NCBI GenBank assembly: GCA_017893485.1
Contig: CM030368.1
Location: 112,300,220 to 112,364,219, forward strand
From: Hemerocallis citrina
Lineage: Eukaryota > Streptophyta > Magnoliopsida > Asparagales > Asphodelaceae
Direction of reading: 5' to 3'
Length of the DNA stretch: 64,000 nucleotides
The position numbers were made by a program, and so were the translations under genes. Under the pieces are notes generated by a model that saw only the letters and a list, made by a program, of their open reading frames with translations, made no database searches and was not told where the DNA came from. Position 1 is the stretch's first letter, and each line of letters starts with the position of its first letter. Shown here piece by piece: positions 11,101 through 21,764 of this stretch.

Positions 11101-12819
11101 GGTAGATTGAAACCGTAGTTATGTAATGCTAAGTTCTTCTGAATGTTACTCTTTTACTTATTGATTAAACCTGATTGAAAGAATAAAAATTTACATGAAT
11201 CAAACTTGTTTGGAGTTCTAAGGACAGCCGACTGAAGTGACAGCCAGTCGACTAACATACAGAACTTGAGATTATCAAGTTGTGCAGTGTAGATTTGAAT
11301 CTGTTATATGAGCATATTGAGACGACCCGTATCTTGTGCTCATAACTTGTAACACAGGAGTCCTTAGGGATTCTTGGTTTAATCGACTTGAGGGTTCTAG
11401 ATCTGATACCAATTTCTAGAACCTTGAGTGTTTGTTCGTTTCCACTGTTCTTATGTTTTCTTTAAGTGCAACTTAGTAGATACCATGCTAAATACTTAAG
11501 GAAAGAAACGAATTAGAGTAGATACCATGCCTAATTCTTGGCTTAGGGAAACATTGCTTTAAGGAGTAGATACCATGCCCTTGAAGAGAACAAACATGAG
11601 TAATAAGAAGAAGTACAGAAGGTGACCTAGCATTATTGACTATTGGTGGAGATCAAAACCCAACTACTTATTAAATATTTGTGATTCAGAACTTCTTGAT
11701 TTAGTTTTAATCCTTTCCTTTTCGTTTAGAACAATCCTTTACCATCTTTATTTTTGCTTTATTGGTTAGTAAGTTAAATTCTACAATCTCTGTGGGATCG
11801 ACCCTTGCTCGTCACTACGCTTCTCCAAACGATTCGTACACTTGCGAGGTTTTTAATTTGTGTCTAGTTTAGATCATCTAGATAGCACAACACCAGGATG
11901 AGGCAGAGAAGGGGCGGAAGGCCTTGGAGTAAATGGAGATTGCCTCGGCGGATGCCCTGATTATGGCGCAGGACGAGGCCTACGATCTTGCCAAGGAGCA
12001 TTTTTGGCGAATCTATCCGGAACAGAACGTCGACCACCTCCACTATAATTGGCAGCCGGACCTTCTGCTAACTCCTGGTGGCGAGGATATGGGGGGCGGC
12101 CAGGATGATGAAGAGGTACCACCCCCCCCCCCTAAGCATAGATTAGGCTTCTTTCTTTTCTTTTCGGTTTGTACATGCCTCGAGCGGACTGGCCACCACA
12201 ATTTTGTAGCCTAATTTTTTGAAAGTAATGAAAGATAGCTTTTTTGGCCGAGGCTTCGTAACTTACATAATTTGTAGTCTCCTTCGTGACTGGTTGTTTT
12301 CTCTCGTCTTTTTGGTAGACGCGCGAGGTCTTGGGTGCCGATCCTGTTTCCACCGAGGAATCCCTGGTCCGGGCGGGGAAGGAGGCCATGGAGGCGTCTC
12401 TGGCTCATCAGCAAAAACAGGTTCGGGATCGAGCGGCCCCCGTGAATTATTTTATGAATAAGTCTAGGGAGCTCTGTTTGGAGATTACTCGTTTGAAGAA
12501 AGCCATAGCCGACCGGGACTGGTGGGTAATCGAGATGAACTTGTCCCTCTCGGATGCCTCGAGTGGACGGTCAGCTTCGGAGTCTTTTCTTCACGAGGCC
12601 GTTGTTGAGAAGGAGTTGGAGATCTGCAGGCTGAAGCTGGTGTTAGGTGCTGGTTTGGTCGAGGAAGCGAGCAATTCGGTACCGGGGCTATCTCCGACCT
12701 TTTTATTGGAGGGTACCCAACCTGATGGTGCGGGAAGCTCGGTGGCAGGGGTGACTTCCCTGGTCGGGCTGGTCGAGTGTGAGAGGAACCCCGAAGGAAG
12801 CACCGAATTCGAGTTTTAA
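8171..12819 (+). pseudogene. Antisense multi-exon gene of the Tat element, putative gypsy-type transposon domain
   Basis: This gene is encoded opposite to gag-pol, between INT and the 3' LTR. Exon 1 (8171-9430) starts MLCSQSG, then has a long Glu/Asp-rich block (about residues 60-125), a basic RPRRKKRK segment, and a domain (FPKDAF, VLNWAKLSPIQYGPNSW, WKVKYFVV) resembling the Pfam putative gypsy type transposon family (PF04195). Likely GT-AG introns are 9431-9505, 9983-10050 and 12116-12318. Later exons are coiled-coil-like (LQEQHFQKCLEKEI, KEHFWRIYPEQNVD) and end at 12819. Breaks: a frameshift in the C run at 9014-9018, another in the G run near 9714-9721, a stop at 11930, and a 1.63-kb insertion at 10262. 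Its function in such elements is unknown; a structural or regulatory role is speculation. Confidence 0.75.
10262..11892 (+). mobile_element. 1.63-kb insertion (solo-LTR-like) inside the antisense gene
   Basis: The block starts tgatgaac, ends gcacaaca (TG...CA) and is flanked by identical ccagg at 10257-10261 and 11893-11897. Ignoring it and one copy of the duplication restores continuous coding across the site in the same frame, which shows it is an insertion and not an intron. It has no ORF. It contains many gtcgac palindromes (10440-10610, 10970-10985, 11225-11250) and a gtgggatcgaccct motif near its right end, of a kind I associate with LTR ends. A solo LTR is the simplest reading; its family and strand are unresolved. 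Confidence 0.72.
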
Positions 12820-13549
12820 TCCGAGTGTGAGTGAGTTGTAAGCTGTTCATTGTATTTGTGCTGCCGTTACTGGCGTGCGATGAGTAATAATAAAAAGAAT
12901 TCCCAATTTCTTTAACCTGATCAATTTCATCGGTAGAGGATAGTTGCCAGGCTCAGCGCGTAGGAGGTCGCCGCCGAGGTGACCTAGTGCAGCGGGTGCA
13001 TACGCAGTGGCGTTTAGCCTTTCGACAGTCATTAATGGCGTCATTTCGCCTTCCAATAAGCATTAATGGCGACGTTTTGCCTCCCGCCATTTGGGGTTCC
13101 CAAGCTTAATAACTGTGCTTCTCAGGGGGCTATATAACCCCCACTCCCCCTTGTTGGTTATCAAGAAGTGAGTGGCTGATCTGCCACTCGACTTGGGTGC
13201 CTGCCGAAGGTGGGCGCCCCAAACTTAAAACTTTTCTGAGGGCTCCGGATTAGAGGCACATCAATCACCTTCAAGCAATTTGGGATTTTATCCTCGAGGG
13301 TCGCGAGACCTCGGGTTGTTCGTTGGTGAGCGGTGGGCCGATCAATTGGTTCGGGGGATCGGAGAGAGTCGAGGGTCGGTGGCTCCCCTGCCGCCCTCGA
13401 ACAGTTCGGGGTTTTGGCTCGTGAAAGCCGCAAACCCCGAGTTGTTCGCGGGCGAGAGGAAGGTCAACCAATCGACTTGAGGCTCGGGGCATCTGCTGAA
13501 GGCAGACGCTCTAAACCTTAATGAAAATTTTGCTGATGTAGTCAGGGTG
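12820..13549. other. 3' flank of antisense gene with second TATA-like site
   Basis: Polyadenylation-like signals (aataataaaaag) occur near 12885. A repeated cattaatggcg(t/a)c motif occurs at 13030-13075. At about 13128 a TATA box lies in gggctatataaccccc, 440 bp before the 222-bp array. No coding region is convincing. Confidence 0.4.
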
Positions 13550-14595
13550 GAAGGTTGCCGCATTGCGCATAGGTTGATGGGCTTGAAGAAGCCCAAATCG
13601 TGCTAGGGGCCGATGCCGAGCCCCCACACCGGGGAGAAAGCCTCGGCCTCACTCGAGGTCGACGACGAGCCCCCACACTTGCTCTCAAGAAGACGGTACG
13701 GGTGTGGCTGGCGGTTGCCGCCTTGCGCATAGGTTGATAGGCTTGAAGAAGTCCAAATCGTGCTAGGGGTAGATGCCGAGCCCCCACACTGGGAAGAAAG
13801 CCAGTAATGGACGTAGTTGAAGGTCGTCGCCGATCGTATCGGTCGAGGTGCTTTGAAGAAATCCTCATCCTTGCTCGAGGGCGACGACGAGCCCCCACAC
13901 TTGTTCTCAGGAAGACAGTACGGGTGTGGCTGGCGGTTGCTGCCTTGCACATAGGTTGATGGGCTTGAAGAAGCCCAAACCGTGCTAGGGGCAGATGTCG
14001 AGCCTCTACACCGGGGAGAAAGCCAATAATGGGCATAGCTGAAGGTCGTCGCGAGCTTATCGGTCGAGGTGCTTTGAAGAAAGCCTCGGCCTTGCTCGAG
14101 GGCAACGATGAGCCCCCACACTTGTTCTCAGGAAGACGGTACAGGTGTGGCCGGCGGTTGCCGCCTTGCTCATAAGTTGATGGGCTTGAAGAAGCCCAAA
14201 CCGTGCTAGGGACAGATGTTGAGCCCCCACATCGGGGAGAAAGCCAGTAATGGGCATAGCTGAAGGTCATCGCCGAGCATATCGGTCGAGGTGCTTTGAA
14301 GAAAGCCTCGGCCTTGCTCAAGGGTGACGATGAGCCCCCACACTTGTTTTCAGGAAGACGGTACGGGTGTGGCTAGCGGTTGCCGCCTTGCACATAGGTT
14401 GATGGGCTTGAAGAAGCCCAAACCGTGCTAGGGGCAGATGCCGAGCCCCCACACCGGGGAGAAAGTCAGTAACGGGCATAGCTGAAGGTCGTCGCCGAGC
14501 GTATCGGTCGAGGTGCTTTGAAGAAAGCCTCGGCCTTGCTCGAGGGCGACGACGAGCCCCCACACTTATTCTCAGGAAGACGGTACGGGTGTGGC
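13550..14595. repeat. 222-bp tandem array, about 4.5 copies
   Basis: The landmark gagcccccacaccgggg recurs at about 13621, 13781, 14003, 14224 and 14446. The last three spacings are 222, 221 and 222 bp; the first is 160 bp, so that unit is internally deleted. Each unit also carries aggttgatgggcttgaagaa and cacacttgttctcaggaaga. Minus-strand ORFs here are repeat artefacts. Confidence 0.9.
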
Positions 14596-15540
14596 CGAGC
14601 ACTGAGCCGTAAGCTTGTAAAGGAAGCCTTTCTGGCTCGCGATGCGATCCGAGCGTCGAGCCGTAAGCTTGTAAGTAAAGCTTTCCTGGCTCGCGGTGCT
14701 ATTTGAGCGCCGTGCCGTAAGCTTGTAAGGGAAGCTTTTCTAGCTCGCGATGTTATCCGAGCGCCGAGCCGTAAACTTGTAAGGGAAGCTTTTCTGGATC
14801 GCGATGCTATCCGTGCGCCGTGCCGTAAGCTTGTAAGGAAAGCTTTTCTGGCTCGCGATGCTATCTGAGCGCCAAGTCGTAAGCTTGTAAGGGAAGCTTT
14901 TCTGGCTCGCGATGCTATCCGAGCGCTGAGCCATACGCTTGTAAGGGAAGCTTTTCTGGCTCGTGATGCTATCCGAGCGCCGAGCCGTAAGATTGTAAGG
15001 GAAGCTTTTCTCGCTCGCGATGCTATCCGAGCGTCGAGCCGTATGCTTGTAAGGGAAGCTTTTTTTTGGCTCGCAATGCTATCCGAGCGCCGTGCCGTAA
15101 GCTTGTACGGGAAGCTTTCCAGGCTCGCGATGCCATCCAAGCGCCGTGCCGTAAGCTTGTAAGGAAAGCTTTTCTAGCTCGCGATGCTATCCGAGCACCG
15201 AGCCGTAAGCTTGTAAGAGTAGCTTTTGTGGCTCGCGATGCTATCCGAGCGCCGTGCGGTAAGCTTATAAGGAAAGCTTTTCTGGCTCGCGATGCTATCT
15301 GAGCGCCGTGCCGTAAGCTTGTAAGGGAAGCTTTTCTAGTTCGCGATGCTATCCGAGCGCTGAGCCGTAAGCTTGTAAGGGAAGCTTTTCTGGCCCGCGA
15401 TGCTATCCGCGTGCCGTGCCGTATGCTTGTAAGGGAAGCTTTTCTGGCTCGCGATCCTATCCGAGTGCCAAGCCGTAAGCTTATAAGGGAAGCTTTTCTG
15501 GCTCACGATGCTATCTGAGCGTCGAGCCGTAAGCATGTTT
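14596..15540. repeat. 54-bp tandem array, about 18 copies
   Basis: The core ccgtaagcttgtaagggaag recurs every 54 bp from 14611 to 15531 (14611, 14665, 14719, 14773, 14827, 14881, 14935 and so on). Each unit contains ggctcgcgatgctatccgag, nearly identical to the core of the 55-bp array at 6718-7840 on the other side of the antisense gene. A 224-codon minus-strand ORF crosses it without being a gene. Confidence 0.93.
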
Positions 15541-15672
15541 TTTTAATGAGACTCAATACGAAGCCACAAACTTGTTTTAAGAAAGCTGGCATATTTACAA
15601 CATATTTGAACTTTACACAAAACGAGGCACGACGTGCCGATTACATTCTTCATAATTTACATTGGATGGAGG

Positions 15673-16991
15673 CTAGTCCTCCCCTCCAAGGAACTTAATG
15701 AGGTGCTCCGCATTCCAGGGCCTCTTGACGGCCTTGCCTTCTGAGTTGGTTAGGCGGTACGCTCCCAGATGCACAACCTCAGACACTTTATAAGGGCCAT
15801 CCCAGTTTGGGGCCAATTTCCTTTTCTGCCCGGGATTGGATTCAGCCAACTTCCGGAGGACGAGATCTCCGAGTTTGATGTCGGTGGGACGCACCTTCTT
15901 GTTGTAGAACTTTTCGATCCTTTGTTGGTAGATGCTCCTTCTGATGGCAGACTTCTCCCTGACCTCGTCTATGAGGTCCAGGTCGGCTCGTAGTTGTGTA
16001 GAGTTGCTTGCTTCGTCGAAAGCCATGATCCGGGGCGAAGGGATCCCAATTTTTAGTGGAATGACGGCCTCCGCACCGTATGTCAGATTGAATGGCGACT
16101 CCCCCATGGGGATTCTCTTTGTCGCTCGGTGGGCCCAGAGAATGCTGGCAGCTCATCGACCCATAACCCCTTGGCAAAGTTATTGAGCCGTTTCTTGAGG
16201 CCGTCGAGGATTTGGCGGTTCGCGTTCTCGACCTGACCGTTTGACTGGGGATGGCATACTGAGGAGAAATGCTGCTGGATCCCGAGATCTTCGCAGAACT
16301 TTTGGAAATGCTTACCCGCAAACTGAGTTCCATTGTCCGTGATGAGCACCTGTGGGATCCTGAACCGACAGACAATGTGTTTTCAGAAAAACTGTTGGGT
16401 CTGTTGCTTGGTGATTATTGCTAATGGCTCTGCCTCGATCCACTTCGTGAAGTAGTCGATCGCCACTATGAGAAACTTTCGTTGGCCCGTTGCCTTTGGA
16501 AATGGGCCTACCAAATCCATCCCCCACATTGCAAAGGGGGTCGGACTAGCCATGGAACGGAGGTTTTTTTGCGGAGCCCTCTTCACGGGGGAGAACCGTT
16601 GACAGGGACCGCACTTCTTCACTAGGGCGAGGGCGTCTTGCAGCATAGTAGGCCAGTAGTACCCGTGATTCAAAGCCTTTCGCGCGAGCGAGCGGCTTCC
16701 CATATGGCATCCGCCGATCCCTTCGTGTAGCTCCTTGAGGGCGTACTTTGCTTCATCGGGGGTCAGGCAGCGGAGGTAGGGTCTGCCATCCATTGTTGTG
16801 TAGGACCTTTTAAAGAGGGTTGCATCGATTACGGCGAACCTTTCTGAACGGACCCTGACCTGCCTCGCTTCAGCCCGGTCTTCGGGGAGCTCTCCCTTGA
16901 TTAGAAATTTCTTAATAAGAGTGGTCCAGTCGTCGAGAGGAGCTCCGTCTTCAACGCAGAGAGCCTCGGGGAAGTTTGTACTTGGCTTCAT
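15673..16991 (-). pseudogene. Integrase of the Tat element
   Basis: This is the last pol domain; in active elements it joins cDNA to the host genome. The zinc-binding HHCC module is visible as LHEGIGGCHMGSRS followed by CGPCQRF. The catalytic core shows WGMDLVGPFP, VLITDNGTQF and SNGQVENANRQIL, so the DDE residues are all present. The C-terminus ends WNAEHLIKFLGGED at 15673 with no chromodomain, as expected for Tat. A stop lies near 16383. A one-base loss near 16135-16145 shifts the frame, so the C-terminal third is in another frame. Confidence 0.9.
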
Positions 16992-17019
16992 CAGGACTTC
17001 GAACAGGATGGTGCGGTTG

Positions 17020-17800
17020 AGGCCTTCAAAGGATGAGGAAGCTAACTTTGACAGGGCATCGGCCTGGGCGTTCTACTCCCTGGGGATCCTTAAGATTGCC
17101 GACTTGTCGAAGGACGTTAATAGCCGTTGGACCACGGCCAGGTACCTGATCATCCGATCGTCCCGGGCCTCGTACTCTCCAGTGATCTGGTTGACCGCAA
17201 GCTGAGAGTCACTAAAGGCCCTGATCTGCCTGGCGCCGGCCTGATGATCCAGGGTGAGCCCGGCGATCATGGCCTCGTACTCAGCTTCGTTGTTAGAGGT
17301 CGAAAAGTTGAGGCAGAGGCAGTATTGAAGGAGGAAATCATCTGGACCCTGCAGAATGATGCCCACGCCACTCCCCGCTTTGCAAGAGGAACCGTCGACG
17401 TAAACTTCCCACGTCTGGTCGGCTTTCTTGCTTGTCGGTTGCTCGGAGATGGTGCATTCCGTGATGAACTCGGCGAGGGCCTGTCCTTTGATGGCCGTCC
17501 TCGGTTGATAACCGATGTCGTACTGACTGAGCTTGATCGACCATTTGACTAGTCATTCCGAGCTCTCGGGCTTATAGAGCACGACCTTCAGAGGTTGATT
17601 CGTGAGCACCTGGACGGAATATGCCTGAAAATATGGACGGAGCTTTCGTGTGGCCATGATCAAGGCGTATGCCATTTTCTCCATCCTGGAATATCTGGTC
17701 TCGGCGTCGAGCAGGACCTTGCTCACATAGTACAGAGGCTTTTGGACTCCTTCCTCTTCTCGAACGAGGACAACGCTGAGCACGGTCCCCGAAGCCGAAA
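17020..17800 (-). pseudogene. RNase H region of the Tat element
   Basis: It follows RT in the same minus-strand frame. The connection part reads LYYVSKVLLDAETRYSRMEK. The RNase H part reads WEVYVDGSSCKAGSGVGI, NNEAEYEAMIAGL, FSDSQLAVNQITGEY and ends before NAQADALSKLAS, so D-E-D-D active-site positions can be traced. In-frame stops lie near 17550, 17070 and 17808. It removes the RNA template during reverse transcription. Confidence 0.88.
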
Positions 17801-17807
17801 GGTAGAG

Positions 17808-18745
17808 CTAGAGTGGCTCACCTGGTTTTGGCTTGCTCAGGAGATGAGGGTTGGCGAGGTACTCCTTCAATTGGGTGAACGCCTCTTGCTGCTGAGGACC
17901 CCATTCACAATCCTTAAAGAATGAAAGGGACTTCTCCCCAGACATGGAGAGGAAACGGCCGATGGCCGCCAGTCTTCCCGTTAGCCTCTGGACTTCTTTA
18001 ATATTCCTGGGAGGGGCCATGTCTATTATGGCTTGGATTTTTTTGAGGTTTGCCTTGATGCTGCGCTGGCTGACGATGAATCCAAAGAACTTTCCCGAGG
18101 AGACGCCGAATGCACACTTCGTCGGATTGAGCCTCATGTTATGGGTTCGAAGGACCCCAAAGACCTTTTCCGAGTCGACGACGTGATCCTGTCCCTGTTG
18201 GCTTTTGATGAGCATGTCATCGACGTACACCTCCATGTTACGCCCAATTTGATCCTTAAAGACTCGGTAACGAGCCTCTGATAAGTAGCATTGGCTTTCT
18301 TCAGCCCGAAGGGCATGACCCGGTAGTAGTAGAGCCCTTGGTCAGTGACGAAAGACGTCTTGGCTATGTCGGGAGGAAACATTCGGATCTGGTTGTAGCC
18401 GGAGAAGGCGTCCATGAAGGACAGGAGCTCGTGACCCGATGTGGCGTTGATCAGAGCGTTGATGCTGGGGAGAGGGAACGGATCTTTGGGGCACGCCTTG
18501 TTGAGGTCCGTGAAGTCTATACAGATCCTCCAGCTCCCGCTCACCTTTTTGACCATCACGATGTTTGCCATCCACTCAGGGTAGCTGACCTTTTGTATGA
18601 AATGAGCAGACAAGAGTTTCTCCACTTCTGCATTTACCGCCTGCTGTCGCTCCGAAGCGAACTTACATCGCTTCTGGACGACCGGCTTCGAACCGGGGAT
18701 CATGCTGAGTTTGTGCATGATGAGATTCTTGGAGATACCGGGCAT
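17808..18745 (-). pseudogene. Reverse transcriptase of the Tat element
   Basis: The N-terminal part (18134-18745) reads MVKKVSGSWRICIDFTDLNK, ACPKDPFPLP, SFMDAFSGYNQI and YRVMPFGLKKANATYQRLV. The C-terminal part (17808-18236) reads EVYVDDMLIKS with an intact YVDD box, then GFIVSQRSIKANLKKIQAI and LTGRLAAIGRF. A single-base loss near 18275 separates the two in different frames. A stop replaces Trp just upstream, in the linker (18746-18976). It is otherwise close to full length. The LNKACPKD signature places it in the Tat branch. Confidence 0.93.
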
Positions 18746-18757
18746 GTCAGAGGGCTT

Positions 18758-18973
18758 CTAGGCGAAGAGGTCGACATTGCGGCGAATGCAGCTGATCAGG
18801 GTAGATTTGAGGTTGGGAGCGAGGGAGCAGCTCACTCGGAAACACCTTGATGCGTCCCCCTTCTCGAACAAGACATCTTCTAGCTCGTCTGCTGGTTCTG
18901 GTTCAGGCTGGGTTCTCTCGGGCTGCAGCTCGACAGCATCGAGGGGAAATACCCCTCCCCCGATCGTCATCAT
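18758..18973 (-). pseudogene. Protease-RT linker segment
   Basis: A 71-codon open stretch in the same frame as the protease and the RT N-terminus, reading VELQPERTQPEPEPADELEDVLFEK and ending CIRRNVDLFA before a TAG. Tat polyproteins have such an acidic linker between PR and RT. Stops at both ends are nonsense changes, not gene borders. Confidence 0.7.
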
Positions 18974-18976
18974 GTA

Positions 18977-19411
18977 TTACGATCGGGCTGCTTCTTGGTT
19001 TCCTCGGACAACTCCGACACCAGTGTTGGTAGGGAACTTCATCTTCTGGTGGTAGGCTGAGGAAACCGCATGGAGGGAGCAGAGCCTGGGATGGCCGAGT
19101 ATCGCGTTGTAAGCTGCCTTGACGTTCACGACCATGAAGTCCATTGACTCGGTCCTTCGGTGTGGGGACGTACCCGCTGTGTCGTCTAAAGTGAAGATCC
19201 CCTCTATTGCCACCGAGATGCCGGAGAATCCATGTAATGTGTATCCGACTGGTTTTAGCTTATTTCGGGAGAGCTTCAAGTTCTCGAAGGCTTCTAGGAA
19301 GAGGATGTTTACCGAGCTTCCGTTGTCAACGAGGATGCGCCAGACCTCGAAGTTCACCATGTTAAGGCTGACAACGAGTGCATCACAGTGCGGGAGCAGA
19401 ACTCCTTCCAA
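18977..19411 (-). pseudogene. Aspartic protease of the Tat element
   Basis: An open minus-strand frame with the retroviral-type protease core: RILVDNGSSVNIL (family motif D-(S/T)-G-S, here DNGSS), then MDFMVVNVKAAYNAILGHP, the ILG flap/C-terminal signature. It would process the Gag-Pol polyprotein. It is followed by an in-frame TAA just before the linker. Confidence 0.83.
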
Positions 19412-19479
19412 GTTTTCCCCGAGAAGGAGACAGGGAGTTGCTGGACCTGGGGGGAGAGGGGGCCCTGGACGGCGTTGAC

Positions 19480-21150
19480 ATTCCGGACGAACACCTTGCG
19501 GGAAGTGTTAGACTCCTCTCCCATTGGCCCTCCGTAGACGCAATGTAAGATGGCCTGACCGTCGGGTTCTTCACGCTCCTGGTCCTGCTCGGGGTGCTGT
19601 CTGGGCGCTCGAGGAGGAGGGGAAGCCCTCCTGTTCCTCGTATCCCTCTGGTCCCGAGCGTCTTCCCATTTGAACTCCCGAAGGTACCCTCGTTGGATGA
19701 GGGCCTCGATCTCGTCTTTTAGGGCACGGTAATGATCCGTGTCGTGCCCGTTGTTCTGGTGGAAGCGGTAGTAGAATCGCTGATCCCTTTTCTTGCTGTT
19801 GTTGTTGTTTGGCCGGGGAGGAATTGCACGAGGTCCCTGTCTTCGATCTCTAAGAGAATGGTTGACACGTTCTGCATCAGCGGAGTGTATCTCTCGAAGC
19901 GAGGGACAGGAGGAACCCTTTTCGTGGTGCCCCCGTCTCTTGGAACTTTCTTCGCTTGCTCGACCACGTCGGCCTTGTGTTCTCCCTTCCCGGGGATTTC
20001 TTTCGAGTCCTCTGGATTCAGGGCCTCTTCAACTCGGATATACTTTTCGACCCGATTGAGGAGGTCGGGGAAATCTATAGGGGGCTTCTTCGCCAGGAAG
20101 GCCTTCAGCTATCCTTGACGGACGTTGTGCCGGAATGCTGCCGAGGCGACCCTTGGGTCGAGGGACGTGACCGATCTTGCCTCAGTGGTGAACCTTCGGA
20201 CGAACACCCAGAGTGACTCCTCTTCCTTCTGCAGGAGGCCAAGTAGGGACGCACTTGTCCTTTTGGCCTTTCGGCTGGTCACAAAGTAGGCGAGAAAGCT
20301 GCCCTCCAATTGGTCGAAAGAATAGATGGAGCCGGGGGCGAGCTTGGAGAACCATTTTCGAGCCAGACCCCAGAGGGTGGCGGGGAAGGCACGGCACAGG
20401 AGGGGATCCGATGCGCTGTGAATCATCATTGAAGCCCTCCATGTGATCAGCAGGATCACCCTCCCCGTAATAAGTCTCGAATTGAAGTGGGTGGAAGTTC
20501 CGGGGTATTTCTGCCCGCAAGATGGCGGTGGAGAAAGGAGGTCGGATGGGCCTGTATCCCTGGGCCAGCCTCGGACCGCCGTCTCCGAAGTTGTCGAGGC
20601 GGTCTTCCATTTCTTAGAGGCGCTTCAAGATGTCATCGTCTTACTCCGGCTGGACTGTCGAGATGCGAGACACGCTGGCCTCGGCATCCGAACGGGAGTG
20701 AGAGCGGAGGACGTTCTCATCGACGGGGGTTACCCAGATGGCCTCCATGAATTCTTTTCGGAAGTCTTGGAACTCCTGGTGGTTGACCAAGGCTTGCTCG
20801 GCCCGATTTTTTTGCGCCGGTGGGCGCCAGCCGACGCAGCTGAGTGCCAACCCCCGCCCTTGGGACAGAGGTTTGGGATGGTTCAGGGCCGAGTTGGAAA
20901 CGGCCCCTCCCCTACTCCGACTTGCCTATCGAATCTGGATTACCCACCGCAGGTCGGGTTGGATCGGACGGGAGGCACCCGGTTGGAGTCCGTGACTGAC
21001 CCCCGGGTTGTTAGATGCATGAGCGTCGGCGCCGACGCCCTGTGGAGGCACGTCCTGCCGACGCGCTGAGGTAACAGCTCTCGTGGCTTTGGGCACCATG
21101 TGAGCTCGGGTTGACGGGGTACCGTTGATGGCTGAGCTCGGGCTGGCGTC
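19480..21150 (-). pseudogene. Gag of the Tat element
   Basis: Read on the minus strand from about 21150, the frame begins ADASPSSAING and reaches LVNHQEFQDFRKEFMEAIW, EMEDRLDNFGDG, PPFSTAILRAEIPRNFHPL and YYGEGDPADHMEGF (20450-20610). After a frameshift near 20440 it gives RAFPATLWGLARKWFSKL and LLGLLQKEEESLWVFVRRF (20109-20459), then VPRFERYTPLM (19719-19967). Near 19700 DEIEALIQRGYL marks the nucleocapsid-like end. A TAG near 20108 replaces a Trp codon. It would package element RNA. Confidence 0.82.
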
Positions 21151-21166
21151 TGCACTAGGAGAGTTT

Positions 21167-21183
21167 CCCACAGATGGTGCTAA
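21167..21183 (-). promoter_or_regulatory. Primer binding site of the Tat element
   Basis: Two bases inside the 5' LTR the minus strand reads TTAGCACCATCTGTGGG. It resembles the TGGCGCCGTCTGTGGG-type site of Tat/Athila elements after CpG decay (GCGCCG to GCACCA). A host tRNA would prime minus-strand synthesis here. Confidence 0.65.
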
Positions 21184-21185
21184 CT

Positions 21186-21764
21186 TGATGCGGTTTGTTT
21201 TTGGGGAGGCATGTGGATGCACCAAGTGTGAGTTCTTCTCGATTTGTATTAGTGGAGGAAGCTCCGGTGCGGACGGCCCTCAGCTGGGCGAACGGTTGGG
21301 AAGTAGGCAGGATTGAGGTGGAGACTGGATGCCCGGCTCGGTCAGGAGGCTCGGATCTGAGGTCTCGTGTACCTGCACACGGTCTAGGAACACCGGGGTT
21401 GGTCCCGGTGGCAGACCCTCTGACGATCTAATCAGCTACTGAGAGAGTAACAGTAACTAGGGTTTGAGAGGGAAAAGATTGATTACCTGGATAAGGGGTA
21501 GAGGGTCTGGTATTTATAGGAGAAGCCAACCGGGTCTGGACCCGTTTGGGGCCAGGTCTGGATCCGGTTGCCCGTAGGCCTGACGTGGCGGAGGCCTGGG
21601 CGGTTTCCAGACTGACGTGGCAGAGGCCTGGACGATTTCCAGGCTGATGTGGCAAGGCCTGGGCGGTTTTTGTGCTGACATGGCGGATTCGGATAATCTG
21701 GCGGTGTACGCTTCCTGAGGGGATCCTGTGGCCCAGAAGGAGCCACGTCATCTGACCCATATCA
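21186..21764 (-). repeat. 5' LTR of the Tat element (579 bp)
   Basis: Direct repeat of 5260-5870. On the minus strand it starts TGATATGGGTC and ends CCGCATCA next to the primer binding site. A minus-strand TATA box CTATAAATA lies at 21511-21519. It carries four 32-bp minisatellite units against five in the 3' copy. Confidence 0.95.

Larger units (their letters stand above)
5260..21764 (-). mobile_element. Complete Tat-lineage Ty3/gypsy retrotransposon, 16.5 kb
   Basis: Flanking LTRs at 5260-5870 and 21186-21764 both start tgatgcgg and end catatca on the plus strand. The element is bounded by identical attag at 5255-5259 and 21765-21769, so it is an undisturbed insertion. Pol runs on the minus strand in the order gag, PR, RT, RH, INT, which is Ty3/gypsy order. 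The RT segment DFTDLNKACPKD is characteristic of the Tat/Ogre/Retand branch. So is the long region between INT and 3' LTR with an antisense gene and tandem arrays. By eye the LTRs differ at about 15 of the first 390 aligned bases, mostly transitions, so the insertion is fairly recent. Frameshifts and stops in every gene make it non-autonomous now. Confidence 0.95.

Noticed and set aside
10262..11892. Reading the block as a large intron of the antisense gene
   Set aside because: The ccagg duplication and TG...CA ends, with frame restored exactly by ignoring one copy, fit insertion. The left border lacks a consensus splice donor that would give that join.
13542..14321. 259-codon minus-strand ORF
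   Set aside because: Crosses the 222-bp array (also a multiple of three); repeat artefact.
14466..15140. 224-codon minus-strand ORF with repeating LTSLRLGARIASRARKA peptide
   Set aside because: Product of the 54-bp array (54 is a multiple of three, so any frame without a stop stays open).
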